NCBI GenBank assembly: GCA_964514285.1
Contig: CAZEQC010000016.1
Location: 1 to 57,730 of the forward strand
Origin: SKLM01 sp964514285
Lineage (GTDB): Bacteria; Chloroflexota; Anaerolineae; B4-G1
Reading direction: 5' to 3'
DNA: 57,730 nt
In this document: piece by piece, positions 26,615 through 35,977 of the stretch
Position numbering within the stretch: position 1 is the stretch's first letter
Layout: every line of letters starts with the position of its first letter
Made by a program: the position numbers and the translations under genes
The notes under the pieces: model-generated
The model's database searches: none
The model's input: only the letters and a program-made list of their open reading frames with translations
Told to the model about the DNA's origin: nothing

Positions 26615-28561
26615 TCACGCAGGCTCTCCCTCCATGACGCTGGTCACCGATGGGAACTTATCGGCATCGGTATGTGGTAAGAAGAGGGCGGCGTTGAATT
26701 CGTCGAAGAAGGAGTTATCGGCCGAGAGCTCCAGGTAGGTCATCATGTCGCCCACCTCGGCCACTCGGTCACGCATCTCCCGAGAAAGGAGGGCCATGTA
26801 GGCCCCGCGCACCGACGTGTTGCCCAGGAAATGGAAGCTATCGTACGGCATATCGGGCAGCATGCCGATCTGGATCCCTTTCTCGACATTGATATACTGA
26901 CCAAAGGCTCCACCAATGAGCACACGCTCGACGACGTCCAGAGTGAGGCCAACGCTACGAGCCAAGATAGAGAAGCCGGCATAGATAGCCGCTTTGGCGC
27001 GCATCAGGTTGTCAAGGTCGACGTTCGTAATGACGATATCCTCGCCAGAGTGGGTCTCCTCGCCCCAAGCGACGACGTATTCAGCGCCGTGCTCGCCCTC
27101 CCGCACGCGATCGGCGGGCAACTCAAGGTTGACGTTGCCGCTCTTGTCGATGACGCCGGAGACGAACATTTCCGCCATTAGGGAGATGAGGCCCGAGCCA
27201 CAGAGCCCGCGAGGCTTCTGATCGCCGATGACGCGGTAGGTAGCCTCGTAGGTCTGGCGGTCGATCCAGACCTCCTCCACGGCGCCGACGGTGGCGCGCA
27301 TGCCGTCCACGACACCAGCGCCCTCGAAGGCGGGCCCCGCCGAACAGGCGCAAGCGATGAGCCAGGAGCAATCGCCCAACACCATCTCGCCATTGGTCCC
27401 CACATCGACGAACAGGGTCAGTCTGTCCTCTTCCTCACACATACCGGAGCTGATCACGCCGGACGTGATATCGGCGCCGACGTACGATGCGATGCCGGGT
27501 AGACAGTCGATGGTCGCTGCCGAGTTGATGCCCAAGCCGATCTCCCGAGCCTCGAAGGGAGGCAATTGATTGACCACGGTGATGAAGGGCATCAGACGAA
27601 TAGTCTCGGGCGGGATACCGGCGAATAGATGGAGCATGGTGCTGTTGCCAGCCACCACAGCCTTGTAGATCTGGTCGGGACTGATGCCTCGCTCCTCTGC
27701 CGCCTGCTCCAGCAAGCCATTGAAGGTCTCGACGACCAAGCGCTGAAGCTCCCTCAGATTGTCCTGGCCCTTCGAGGCGTAGATGATGCGCGAGATGACG
27801 TCCTCGCCGCGGGCGATCTGACCGTTGTAATCCGCCTTCTGGGCCATAACCTCGCCGCTGATGAGGTCGACGAGCCAGACAACATTGCTGGTGGTGCCGA
27901 TGTCCATCGCGACGGCCCAGAGGCTCTCTAACTGCTCTCCGGGTAACACGTCGATCAGACGAGGTGGCCCTTCCGGTCGCGACCAACTGCTCAGCTCAAC
28001 GACGGCGGTGACGGTCCAGTCGCCCTGACGGAGGACAGGCCCCAGCCGGCGCAAGACAGGCAAGGAGACCTGCACGTCCTCAAGGTCGTAGCGTCGCAAC
28101 AGCTCATGCTGAAGGCGAGACCAGTCGTCGGTCTGATCCTGCAGGCTGGGCGGATCAAGGGTCACCACGTACTTGCGGAGGGGTTGGTCGTGGACACTGT
28201 AGGGGAAGGGCAGCTCGACCTTAGCCGCCCGCTTACTGGTGTCCAGACGCCGCTCGATCTTCTCCTGCGGCGGCACGGTGACGACCACGTCTCCCTCAAC
28301 GACAGTCTGACAGGCCAAGGCATAGCCCTGCGCCACGTCATCGGCCGCGAGGCGCTCCGTGGAGTGGCGACGGACGGTTCCCTCCTCAACGATGATGGCG
28401 CAGCGACCGCAGCGGCCCTGACCGCCGCAGGGCATATTGATGTCGACGTCAACCTCTTGAGCAGCATCGCTGATGAGCGTGCCACTGGGGACCTCGACCT
28501 CGCGATCAGCCGGCAGGAATCGGACTCGGCAGGTCGTCATCGGTTTGTCTGGGCTCACCAT
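26615..28561 (-). CDS. acsV: AcsV, ferredoxin-ASKHA activator of the corrinoid iron-sulfur protein
   Basis: 648 residues from the ATG at 28561, which has AGAGG nine bases upstream; a GTG two codons earlier is possible. The N-terminal [2Fe-2S] domain has MPCGGQGRCGRC and ALACQT. The C-terminal part is an ASKHA ATPase-like domain (DUF4445): AVAMDIGTTSNVVWLVDL, VVAGNSTMLHLFAG, VDVGTNGEMVLGD and IGGAFGQYINVEKG. In acetogens such proteins drive reductive reactivation of the Co(II) state of CFeSP with ATP. It follows acsC by 88 bp. Confidence 0.92.
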   Translation of the reverse strand: MVSPDKPMTTCRVRFLPADREVEVPSGTLISDAAQEVDVDINMPCGGQGRCGRCAIIVEEGTVRRHSTERLAADDVAQGYALACQTVVEGDVVVTVPPQEKIERRLDTSKRAAKVELPFPYSVHDQPLRKYVVTLDPPSLQDQTDDWSRLQHELLRRYDLEDVQVSLPVLRRLGPVLRQGDWTVTAVVELSSWSRPEGPPRLIDVLPGEQLESLWAVAMDIGTTSNVVWLVDLISGEVMAQKADYNGQIARGEDVISRIIYASKGQDNLRELQRLVVETFNGLLEQAAEERGISPDQIYKAVVAGNSTMLHLFAGIPPETIRLMPFITVVNQLPPFEAREIGLGINSAATIDCLPGIASYVGADITSGVISSGMCEEEDRLTLFVDVGTNGEMVLGDCSWLIACACSAGPAFEGAGVVDGMRATVGAVEEVWIDRQTYEATYRVIGDQKPRGLCGSGLISLMAEMFVSGVIDKSGNVNLELPADRVREGEHGAEYVVAWGEETHSGEDIVITNVDLDNLMRAKAAIYAGFSILARSVGLTLDVVERVLIGGAFGQYINVEKGIQIGMLPDMPYDSFHFLGNTSVRGAYMALLSREMRDRVAEVGDMMTYLELSADNSFFDEFNAALFLPHTDADKFPSVTSVMEGEPA

Positions 28562-28648
28562 AGTCACAGACCTCTAAGGACTGAAGTTCTTACTAACCCA
28601 GTCTCTATCGTCAGACCTCAAAGACTGACTTCCCACTCCCCCGGTCTC

Positions 28649-29995
28649 CTACTCAGCGCTCCAGATCTTGAGATAGCCAGGCAGATCGACGGCCTCGCGC
28701 GGACCGACGAGGATCTCCCAGTCGGGCAACTCCTCCTCCAACTCGCCGAGGAGCACCGCCACGTGTCCGGGGATGATCAGTTTGCGGTGGTCCACCTTCT
28801 CGTTCATATTGGTCGTCCGGACCGCCTTGGCGATGCGCGCAGCGTCAAACTCGCCAGCGGCCCAAGCGGTGAGGACGCTCATACCCTCGGCTTCGGCGAC
28901 CAGGAGCCAGGAGGGGATACCACTGCCGTCGACCTCGTTGGCCACCGAGAAATAGGTGATGGAGAAGTTGGTGGTGACCATAACGGGCGAATCGATTCCA
29001 GGGTCGTTGATCTCGTAGGCACCCGGCTCCACCTGGATGGGCTCCTGCGGATTGGTGTAAATGTTGGTGCGCAAGACGAGCAGGGGATAGACGGTGGCCG
29101 GGCTGAAACCATCGAGTACGACGAAGCCCGCGTACTTGGAAATCGCCTGAGACGCTGCGACGGGCACCATGTCCGGCTCATCAACACACTCCGCAGGGAA
29201 GCTAATGGTGGGGAAGCCCAAGGGGCGGAAGGTCTCGTCGATGGCCAGGCGGCGAATCAGCGTGTTCAAGGCCAAGCTGGAGTGCATATCCGAGGCCGCG
29301 GGATCGAGCACGACGCGATTGACGCCAGCGTCCTTGATCTTCTTCACTGCATCGGCAAGGGCGCTCATCGTCTCGGCCCGGACGGCGAGGGGGGTCTCGT
29401 GCTCCTTGGCCAGATCGGCGAAGGTCTCCCAGTTGTCGGGCGTAGCTCCATAGATCAGCGGCGTAGTGTTGCCAGCGGCCTCGAGACCCTTGGCCATCAC
29501 GTCGGGGTCATCAGCGATGAGGATCAGAGGCACCTTGGCGGTCTCAAGGACAGCCTTCACAGCGTCGGCAAAGGCGTCGCCAGACCCGGTGGCCTGGACC
29601 GCCATGCCATCCAGCTCGAGGTCCATACCGACGTACTCAACCGCGTAGGTCATTGCCTCCTCGGTCTGCTGCTTGATCTCATCGAGGGGTTGATCGTCAA
29701 ACACGCGGATGAAGATGCCAGCCTGGTTGAAGAAACGCTTCTCGTGACGGAAAAGGACGATCTCGTTCCCCGCCTCCACCTCTCGGCCGTTGGACGACAA
29801 CGTGACGAGTCGGATGGGCGGCGCGCTGGACTCAGCGAGCTTCTCCTTGGCCTCATCAGAGACGTGAGGGCAGTCGTCCAGGTCAGCCTGCTTGGCCGCC
29901 AACTTCATGGCGAAGGCCAGACAGGTGGGATAGCCACAGTCCTGACAGTTGGTCTGAGGCAAGAGCTTGTAGATTTGGATACCCGAAAGTGCCAT
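28649..29995 (-). CDS. acsC: AcsC (CdhE), large subunit of the corrinoid iron-sulfur protein
   Basis: 448 residues, normal length. The N-terminal [4Fe-4S] domain is NCQDCGYPTC...DDCP (C-x2-C-x4-C-x16-C). A TIM barrel follows and the C-terminal cobalamin-binding domain ends in HRKLIIPGHVAVLLGELEEELPDWEILVGPREAVDLPGYL-type sequence, matching known AcsC. It carries the methyl group on cobalt to AcsB. Its usual small-subunit partner AcsD is not a separate gene here but is fused to AcsB, encoded just upstream. Confidence 0.95.
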   Translation of the reverse strand: MALSGIQIYKLLPQTNCQDCGYPTCLAFAMKLAAKQADLDDCPHVSDEAKEKLAESSAPPIRLVTLSSNGREVEAGNEIVLFRHEKRFFNQAGIFIRVFDDQPLDEIKQQTEEAMTYAVEYVGMDLELDGMAVQATGSGDAFADAVKAVLETAKVPLILIADDPDVMAKGLEAAGNTTPLIYGATPDNWETFADLAKEHETPLAVRAETMSALADAVKKIKDAGVNRVVLDPAASDMHSSLALNTLIRRLAIDETFRPLGFPTISFPAECVDEPDMVPVAASQAISKYAGFVVLDGFSPATVYPLLVLRTNIYTNPQEPIQVEPGAYEINDPGIDSPVMVTTNFSITYFSVANEVDGSGIPSWLLVAEAEGMSVLTAWAAGEFDAARIAKAVRTTNMNEKVDHRKLIIPGHVAVLLGELEEELPDWEILVGPREAVDLPGYLKIWSAE

Positions 29996-30026
29996 TGTAT
30001 TACCTTTCTCCTTCTAAGGCTGATCG

Positions 30027-30124
30027 GGGTGCCTAAGCACCAGGGTGTCTCAGTTGTCTCCAGTCGTGTCTCTGGTCAGGAGACCAGAGACAACGGTTGA
30101 GACATCCCTGGGGCGAAGGCACCC
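30027..30124. other. Large nested inverted repeat between acsB-acsD and acsC
   Basis: Three nested arm pairs: GGGTGCC/GGCACCC (30027-30033, 30118-30124), CCAGGGTGTCTCA with its complement carrying one bulge (30040-30052, 30098-30111), and GTCTCTGGTC/GACCAGAGAC (30068-30077, 30082-30091) around an AGGA loop. It fills nearly all of the 140-bp gap between the two genes and would fold into one long hairpin in the mRNA. Confidence 0.8.
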
Positions 30125-30134
30125 ACGTCACATC

Positions 30135-33100
30135 CTACGCCTCACCCCACAGCTCATCGATCATCTTGCGCGTGCGGCGCACCGTCTCCGGGTGGCGCAG
30201 CACTAAGATGTCGGCAGCCGACTCGACCAGGGTAGCAGACGTCACCGTCTCCCAGTTGATGGCCCGCTCCTCAAAGTCGCCCCAGGCCTCGGGGACGTCC
30301 TCGTCGACCTTGGCCTCCTTCTGGCGCCAGGCCTCCTTGCCAACGATGACGATCATGGGCAGCTGGGTCATGGCATCACCCTGCAGGGCAGCCAGTCGCA
30401 ATCGCTCCATGACGGAGTAGCCGTACTCCATACCATAGCCCACACCAGCGCAGGTCGGATCCATCAAGATCTGATCCAGCGGGAGCCCCATATCGCTGAC
30501 CAGGATATTGAGCTGCTTTGCCAGGTTGACGTCCATCGCCGTGCTGGCGATGACCAGCTGATCGTGCGCAAGGGCCGCCGCGACGATGGTGCGATAGTTC
30601 TTCTCCTCACAGAGCCCCAGCGCAATTCGCTCGCCAGCGGCCTCCTCGGCCACGGGGACGAGAAGCTCGTTGTCGGCCTCTACCTGCCCAGGACCGAGCA
30701 CAATCAGCGGTAGACCTGTGGCGTCCAACACCTTGCGAACGGTGTCGCGCGCCTTCTCCGGCGTGTTCGGCTCCCCGTCGGCGTCCTCGAGGCTCAGCTG
30801 GAGCAAGATCAGATCGGCCCCACGCTCCTCGGCCGCCTTGGCCCACTCGGCGGGATCGTCCATCACGTCGTCCCAGGCCTCCTGCAGCACCGGGGACCAG
30901 TCCTCGGGCCGCTTATCCTGGATCTCGATGCTGACAGCGGGGCGGTGACCTACGTCTCCCTCGAAGCTGAGGAAGGGCAACGTGGTCTGACCGCCGACGG
31001 TGACGGTCTTACCGCGGGTGCCGCCCTCCGCCTCGGTGGCGCCCAAGGTGATCTCGCGGACCTCACCGGTCCACTTCTTCTTGGGGACGGTCACGTCAGT
31101 CTCTTTGCTCTCGCTCCACGGCTCGGTCTCCGGACGAGCGTGCTTGGTCGGCAGTCTGACGCCTTCTTCCTCCTCCGTGGGTTCAGGCTCGGCAACCTCC
31201 TCAGCCTTCGGAGCTGCTTTCTCCTCTGGCGGAGACGGCCTCTCCTCCAACTCTTCGGCCGGTGGCGCGGGGGCTGGGCGACGCTCCATCGTCACGTCAC
31301 CGCCGAGCTCCCGGAGAGCGGCTACCATCGCGTCACGGAAGCGGTCGATGACGATGCCGGCGGTCATCTCGGCCAACTGCTGCATATCAGCAGCCTCGGG
31401 GGCCTGGACCTTGACGGCCCGTTCCGCAGCCTCGGCCTCGCTTGAGACAGGCTCGGGCTCGGCGGGGGCTGGTGCTTCAGCCTCCTCGGCGACCGCAACG
31501 TCCTCTTCTGCCTGCGGTGCCTCCTCCACAGGCTCTTCCTGTGGTTCCGCTTCCCCTGCGGGAGCTGGAGCCGGCTCCTCCTCGACGACAGCCTCAACCT
31601 CGGGGGCAGCCTCCGCCTCTACGCCTTCGATCTTCTCCGGCGCGACCCCGACGCCGCGTTCGCGAGGATCCATGGGGCCCATCTCAAGAACAGGGTGGTC
31701 CTTTTCTTGGACCCATTCGACCAACTCGTCAACGGTGTTGACGGTGCTCCCGTCGGCGATGCGGTCGATCAGATCAGGCACACCCTCCCGCTCAGCAACG
31801 GCTTGCAGCTCCTCACCCATCGTGTCCTTCAGGTACTTGGACATCCAGACGACGCGCTTGAAGCCACCGTCGGCATTGATGAACTTGGGGCTGGTCATGT
31901 AGTACTTGCCAATGCCCATGACACCCGGGGTCTGGACGCCGCCACCCGCCATCCCGGCCAGGGTGGAGAACTTCATACCAGCAGGAGTCATGTCCGGATC
32001 CTCACGGCTGATGACGATGGTGCCCTCAACCTCCGGGACGTAGACCATGATGCACTCGAAGCACCCACAGGACGTCATAGGGTTCTCCATCATCGAGTAG
32101 AGGGCAACGTTCTCAACGGAGCCCTGAGAGTTGCTCATAGCCGTTTCCTTGGTCCCGGTCCAATAGCCCAACTCCGAGTCGACACACTCACCTTTGGGAA
32201 TGGGCTGGTTGGGGCCGGTGGGATTGATGCGGTTGGAAGCCTTGCAGTCGAGCCAGTTATAGGCGCCACAGAGACCCAATCGCTCGGGGGTCACGATGCA
32301 GACGTGAGTCGGGGCGAAGGACTGACAGAGGGTGCAGTCGTAGAAGGTCTCCACCGATTCATCGGTCATATCGGCAAGACGCGTGTTGCGGAACTCGTAG
32401 GCCTCGCGGGCCTTAGCTAGCCACTCGGCATGGAGGTCCGGGTCGGTGATGATGGTGACCTGAACCTTGTCGAGGATATTGCCGAAATCAGCGTGGAATC
32501 GGGCGTGGAAGATCTTGCCAAAATGCTCAAGATCGAACCCTTTTTCTGCCGCCTTCTTGGAGATGCGAATCCAGGCGATATCCCGCTGACCAATGTGCTG
32601 AATCCCCGAGCCAGCATTGGTGAAGTCGTGAATCTGGCGCTCCAGAACGGGCTCGAAGTCTTCCTCCATCTCCCGACCAGCCACCTCGACCAGGATGCCG
32701 AGATCCATCGATCCGCCCTCTTCCACCGTATCGAGACCAGGACCAATAAGCTCGATCTTGCCATCCTCAACCTCATCCATCGATCGCATGGTCAGATACT
32801 CGAAGGCACGGCTGCCCTTGCCACCGAACTCGACCCGCATATCGGCCCGTCGGACGACCTCACCCTCGAAGGCGGAGCCGTAGGCGATGGGCACCGGCAC
32901 TTCGGTGATGCGGATCTTGACGCCACGAACCTCAATGGCCTTCTGAACCAGCTTGGCCGCTCGCTCCTTGTCGTCCTTGGCGTCGATCTGGTCCCAGGGC
33001 ATGGAGATGACGTGCTCGTACTTGGTGATACCCGTCGGACGGATCTCAGGAATAACCGTATCGGCGATGGTGGGGAAACCGTAGGAGATGGCTCCTGCAG

Positions 33101-33932
33101 CAGCGGCGTACTTGAGATCGTCCACCTCGCCCAAGGCGAGGACGAAGGCGAAGACGCGGTACTTGTTGTAGAGCAGAATCCTGCGCCAGTCGCCAGCGCT
33201 CATGCCGCCGAAGGTCAGCGCCGAGCGGGTGGCGAAGCCGAGGGCGTAAATGGCCGAGAGGGTGTCCCGACCGAAGGGCACGATGTAGGTATCATAGCCC
33301 ATCTCCACCCCCTCCTCCTGCAACTGGTCGATGATGGAGCGACCGTTGACGTTGCCGGAGAGGAAGGTGAGAATGCTACGCTGCTGAAGCTCCCGGACGA
33401 TGCTGACTGCGGCCTGGTTGCTGCGCGCCTTACCGACGATGGCAGCGAAACCGGGCATACGACCATCAACGAGTTGAATACCCCAGGAGCGCAGTTGAAC
33501 GTCATCGATGGGGCCGTTGAGGTGGCCATCGCCGGAGAAACCAGGGTAATCGGTGCTGCCAGCCAGTTCCAGGCCAGGATAAGGCTCCGGCTGCTCCCCG
33601 AGGACGAAGCGAATGCCCTCAATAGCCTCGGCGGCCAGCAGCGTGGCCTGGCCGCTGTCCAGGGTCTCGCCCAGGTAGGGCACCCAGTGAGCGGTATCGG
33701 GGACCGGATGGAGCAGGGTCTTGGCCCACTCCAGAACGGGCTCGAGATCCCCCAGGGTCTCTACCTTGTGTTCCAACATGCCGTAGGTAACCGGCAAGAA
33801 GTAGGCCGTGTTGGGGAAAGCAACCGTTGTATCGGCTCCTTTTTCGGCAATGGCACGATCAAGCAGCGCCTCCGCCTCGGCTACAATAGCGTTGGCGCCG
33901 CGCGTCGCTCTCGTTGCGATATACTTTGACAT
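30135..33932 (-). CDS. AcsB-AcsD fusion: acetyl-CoA synthase joined to the CFeSP small subunit
   Basis: 1265 residues in one uninterrupted frame. Residues 1 to about 755 are bacterial-type acetyl-CoA synthase. The A-cluster cysteines are C533, C536, C545, C555, C622 and C624, with the same spacing as Moorella AcsB (506, 509, 518, 528, 595, 597). Residues about 760-950 are a low-complexity Glu/Ala/Pro linker with one predicted helix around 848-877. Residues about 955-1265 are AcsD/CdhD: ITLGATEAEGGTRGKTVTVGG, QLNILVSDMGLPLDQILMDP, GYGMEYGYSVMERLRLAALQGD and LRHPETVRR. The enzyme joins CO, a methyl group and CoA; the fused AcsD would tether CFeSP to the A-cluster. GGAGG precedes the ATG at 33932. 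It starts 11 bp after cooS. Confidence 0.95.
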   Translation of the reverse strand: MSKYIATRATRGANAIVAEAEALLDRAIAEKGADTTVAFPNTAYFLPVTYGMLEHKVETLGDLEPVLEWAKTLLHPVPDTAHWVPYLGETLDSGQATLLAAEAIEGIRFVLGEQPEPYPGLELAGSTDYPGFSGDGHLNGPIDDVQLRSWGIQLVDGRMPGFAAIVGKARSNQAAVSIVRELQQRSILTFLSGNVNGRSIIDQLQEEGVEMGYDTYIVPFGRDTLSAIYALGFATRSALTFGGMSAGDWRRILLYNKYRVFAFVLALGEVDDLKYAAAAGAISYGFPTIADTVIPEIRPTGITKYEHVISMPWDQIDAKDDKERAAKLVQKAIEVRGVKIRITEVPVPIAYGSAFEGEVVRRADMRVEFGGKGSRAFEYLTMRSMDEVEDGKIELIGPGLDTVEEGGSMDLGILVEVAGREMEEDFEPVLERQIHDFTNAGSGIQHIGQRDIAWIRISKKAAEKGFDLEHFGKIFHARFHADFGNILDKVQVTIITDPDLHAEWLAKAREAYEFRNTRLADMTDESVETFYDCTLCQSFAPTHVCIVTPERLGLCGAYNWLDCKASNRINPTGPNQPIPKGECVDSELGYWTGTKETAMSNSQGSVENVALYSMMENPMTSCGCFECIMVYVPEVEGTIVISREDPDMTPAGMKFSTLAGMAGGGVQTPGVMGIGKYYMTSPKFINADGGFKRVVWMSKYLKDTMGEELQAVAEREGVPDLIDRIADGSTVNTVDELVEWVQEKDHPVLEMGPMDPRERGVGVAPEKIEGVEAEAAPEVEAVVEEEPAPAPAGEAEPQEEPVEEAPQAEEDVAVAEEAEAPAPAEPEPVSSEAEAAERAVKVQAPEAADMQQLAEMTAGIVIDRFRDAMVAALRELGGDVTMERRPAPAPPAEELEERPSPPEEKAAPKAEEVAEPEPTEEEEGVRLPTKHARPETEPWSESKETDVTVPKKKWTGEVREITLGATEAEGGTRGKTVTVGGQTTLPFLSFEGDVGHRPAVSIEIQDKRPEDWSPVLQEAWDDVMDDPAEWAKAAEERGADLILLQLSLEDADGEPNTPEKARDTVRKVLDATGLPLIVLGPGQVEADNELLVPVAEEAAGERIALGLCEEKNYRTIVAAALAHDQLVIASTAMDVNLAKQLNILVSDMGLPLDQILMDPTCAGVGYGMEYGYSVMERLRLAALQGDAMTQLPMIVIVGKEAWRQKEAKVDEDVPEAWGDFEERAINWETVTSATLVESAADILVLRHPETVRRTRKMIDELWGEA

Positions 33933-33943
33933 GTCCTTCCTCC

Positions 33944-35959
33944 CTACTCCCTACTCCCTGCGCCGTAGGCCGCCTCAATCCGCTCTTCTAGCGGCAGCTC
34001 AAGCAACTCCGGCATACGCCGGTCGCCGCTCTCGCCCCACTTGGAGGGATCGTACTCGTCCAGGCCCAGCGCCTCTCGCTTCTTGTCGATGGCTGCGATC
34101 GCCCGCCGGACGATCTCCTCCTTCTCCATTACGAACTCCAGCCTGCCGCCGACTTTCTCCTCCCAGCCATCGCTGAGGATCTTGGTCACGATCTCGCTGC
34201 CAGCGACGGGATCTTGGGCGCCCATAATGACGTAGGCACCAGAACCCACACAATAGGTGGCGATGGAGAGAGCCTTCTCGCTCATCCACTCCGGCGCCAT
34301 GCCGACAGCCGGGATGTCCGAGATGTCTTCGCCCAAACCGGTCTCGGTAGCCATCTGTGAGAGCACGGTGAGAATGCGAGAATTGTCGACGCAGGAGCCC
34401 ATATGGAGCACGGGCGGGATGCCGACGGTCTCGCAGACCTGACGGAGGCCAGGTCCAGCCAGCTCCAGGGCGGTCTCAGGCGTCATGTAACCGAGCTTGG
34501 CGCTGGCAATGGCGCCGCAGCCGGTCTCGACCACGAGGATATCGTTCTTGATGAACTCGGTAACGACGTAGTTGTGGAGCTCGTCGTGGCAGACACGGGC
34601 GTTATTGCACCCGATATTGGCCACCACGCCGCGGATGCGCCCGGCCTGGATGGCGTCGTTGAGGGGACGGAGAGAACCGCGGAACGCGCCACCTAGCGCG
34701 TAATCAATGTACTCGTGGGAGAACCCAGGCACCATGGGGCTCTTGGCATCGGGAATCCGGGTCTCTCCGCGCTCCGGGAATCGATCGATAGCGCGGCGGA
34801 TGATCTCCTTGGCAATCTCCAGAGCTCTCGTCTCGTCGAACTCGATGTGCGTGGACCCTTCGATCTTCGCCTTGGGGGAGGTGGTGATCAGGTCGGTATG
34901 GAAGCGATCGGCTAATGGCGCCAGTCCCTGCATGATGCACTGGATATCGACCACCATAGCGTCGACCGCCCCAGTGAGGAGCGCGAGCTCCTGCTGGAGG
35001 AAGTTGCCGGCGAGGGGGACACCCTCGCGCATCAAGGTCTCGTTGGCTGTGCAGCAGACGCCAGCCAGCTGAATGCCCTCGGCGCCCTTGCTCTTGGCGT
35101 ATTCGATCAACTCCGGATCCAAGGAGGCAGCCACGATCATCTCGGAGAGGGTTGGCTCGTGGCCGTGGATGATGACGTTGACTCGATCCTCCTGTAACAC
35201 CCCCAGATTGGCGTCGGTCTGTACGGGAGCGGGGGTACCGAACAGAATGTCAGATAGATCTGTGGCGATCATCGAGCCGCCCCAGCCGTCACCCAGGGCA
35301 CAGCGGAGGGCGTGATCGAGGATGTGCTCGGCGTCCTGGTCGTTGCCGACGTGGGTGCGGTGGAGCATCTCCACGACCTCGCGGTCGATGCTGCGAGGCT
35401 CGATACCCTGCTCGCGCCAGACCTCCTGCCGCTTGGTGGGTGCACGTTTAAGGTTATGGAGCTTACCCCGTGTGCGGCCAAACTCCTCAAGCGCTGCTAA
35501 GGCGACATCCCGAGCGAGCTCGTCGATGGATTTGTCCTCATCCTCGTCGTTCTTGGTGTCGACGTCAAGGTACCTAGCTACCTCGACCAGCTTGTGCGGA
35601 TCACGGACCCCGTAGTCGGGGGCGTGCCCTTCGACGGCCTCCAGCAACGTGTAGGCCAGATCTCGACCGTGGTCTGAGTGCGCCGAGGCGCCGGCTGCCA
35701 CCGCCCGGGCGAAGTTCCGGGCCACGATGGTGGACACTGTGGCGCCACAAACCCCGCGATCGGTCTTCCCTACCAGGCGGCATGGCCCCATAGAACAGTT
35801 CTTACAGCAAAGCCCTTGAGAGCCCGTGGGACAGGCCCGCACCTCGTCCGCTCGTGAGAAGCAGGTCTCCATCTCTAGGTCACAAGCACACTCCAGCAGG
35901 CTAATCGATGCTCGATCCCGACTGGCCTCTTCAGGCGTTCGTGTCTTTTTTCTCGCCAT
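33944..35959 (-). CDS. cooS: CooS/AcsA, nickel-iron CO dehydrogenase catalytic subunit
   Basis: 671 residues. The N-terminus has the B/D-cluster cysteines (C43, C51, C52, C55, C60, C71). C-cluster ligand regions are present: the histidine in IIHGHEPTLSE, LAGVCCTANE, DIQCIMQG, IGCNNARVCHDE, ETGCGAIASAKLGY and HMGSCVDNSRI. It reduces CO2 to CO for the linked acetyl-CoA synthase. It follows the HMA-like gene by 18 bp and precedes acsB-acsD by 11 bp, so the CODH/ACS core is one operon. Confidence 0.96.
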   Translation of the reverse strand: MARKKTRTPEEASRDRASISLLECACDLEMETCFSRADEVRACPTGSQGLCCKNCSMGPCRLVGKTDRGVCGATVSTIVARNFARAVAAGASAHSDHGRDLAYTLLEAVEGHAPDYGVRDPHKLVEVARYLDVDTKNDEDEDKSIDELARDVALAALEEFGRTRGKLHNLKRAPTKRQEVWREQGIEPRSIDREVVEMLHRTHVGNDQDAEHILDHALRCALGDGWGGSMIATDLSDILFGTPAPVQTDANLGVLQEDRVNVIIHGHEPTLSEMIVAASLDPELIEYAKSKGAEGIQLAGVCCTANETLMREGVPLAGNFLQQELALLTGAVDAMVVDIQCIMQGLAPLADRFHTDLITTSPKAKIEGSTHIEFDETRALEIAKEIIRRAIDRFPERGETRIPDAKSPMVPGFSHEYIDYALGGAFRGSLRPLNDAIQAGRIRGVVANIGCNNARVCHDELHNYVVTEFIKNDILVVETGCGAIASAKLGYMTPETALELAGPGLRQVCETVGIPPVLHMGSCVDNSRILTVLSQMATETGLGEDISDIPAVGMAPEWMSEKALSIATYCVGSGAYVIMGAQDPVAGSEIVTKILSDGWEEKVGGRLEFVMEKEEIVRRAIAAIDKKREALGLDEYDPSKWGESGDRRMPELLELPLEERIEAAYGAGSRE

Positions 35960-35977
35960 GTCTGATACCTATCCTTC

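Noticed and set aside
28106..30100. 664-codon plus-strand open frame opposite acsC and acsV
   Set aside because: Lies antisense to two confidently identified genes, crosses their gap and has a low-complexity Gly/Asp/His/Val composition typical of the mirror frame of GC-rich coding DNA.
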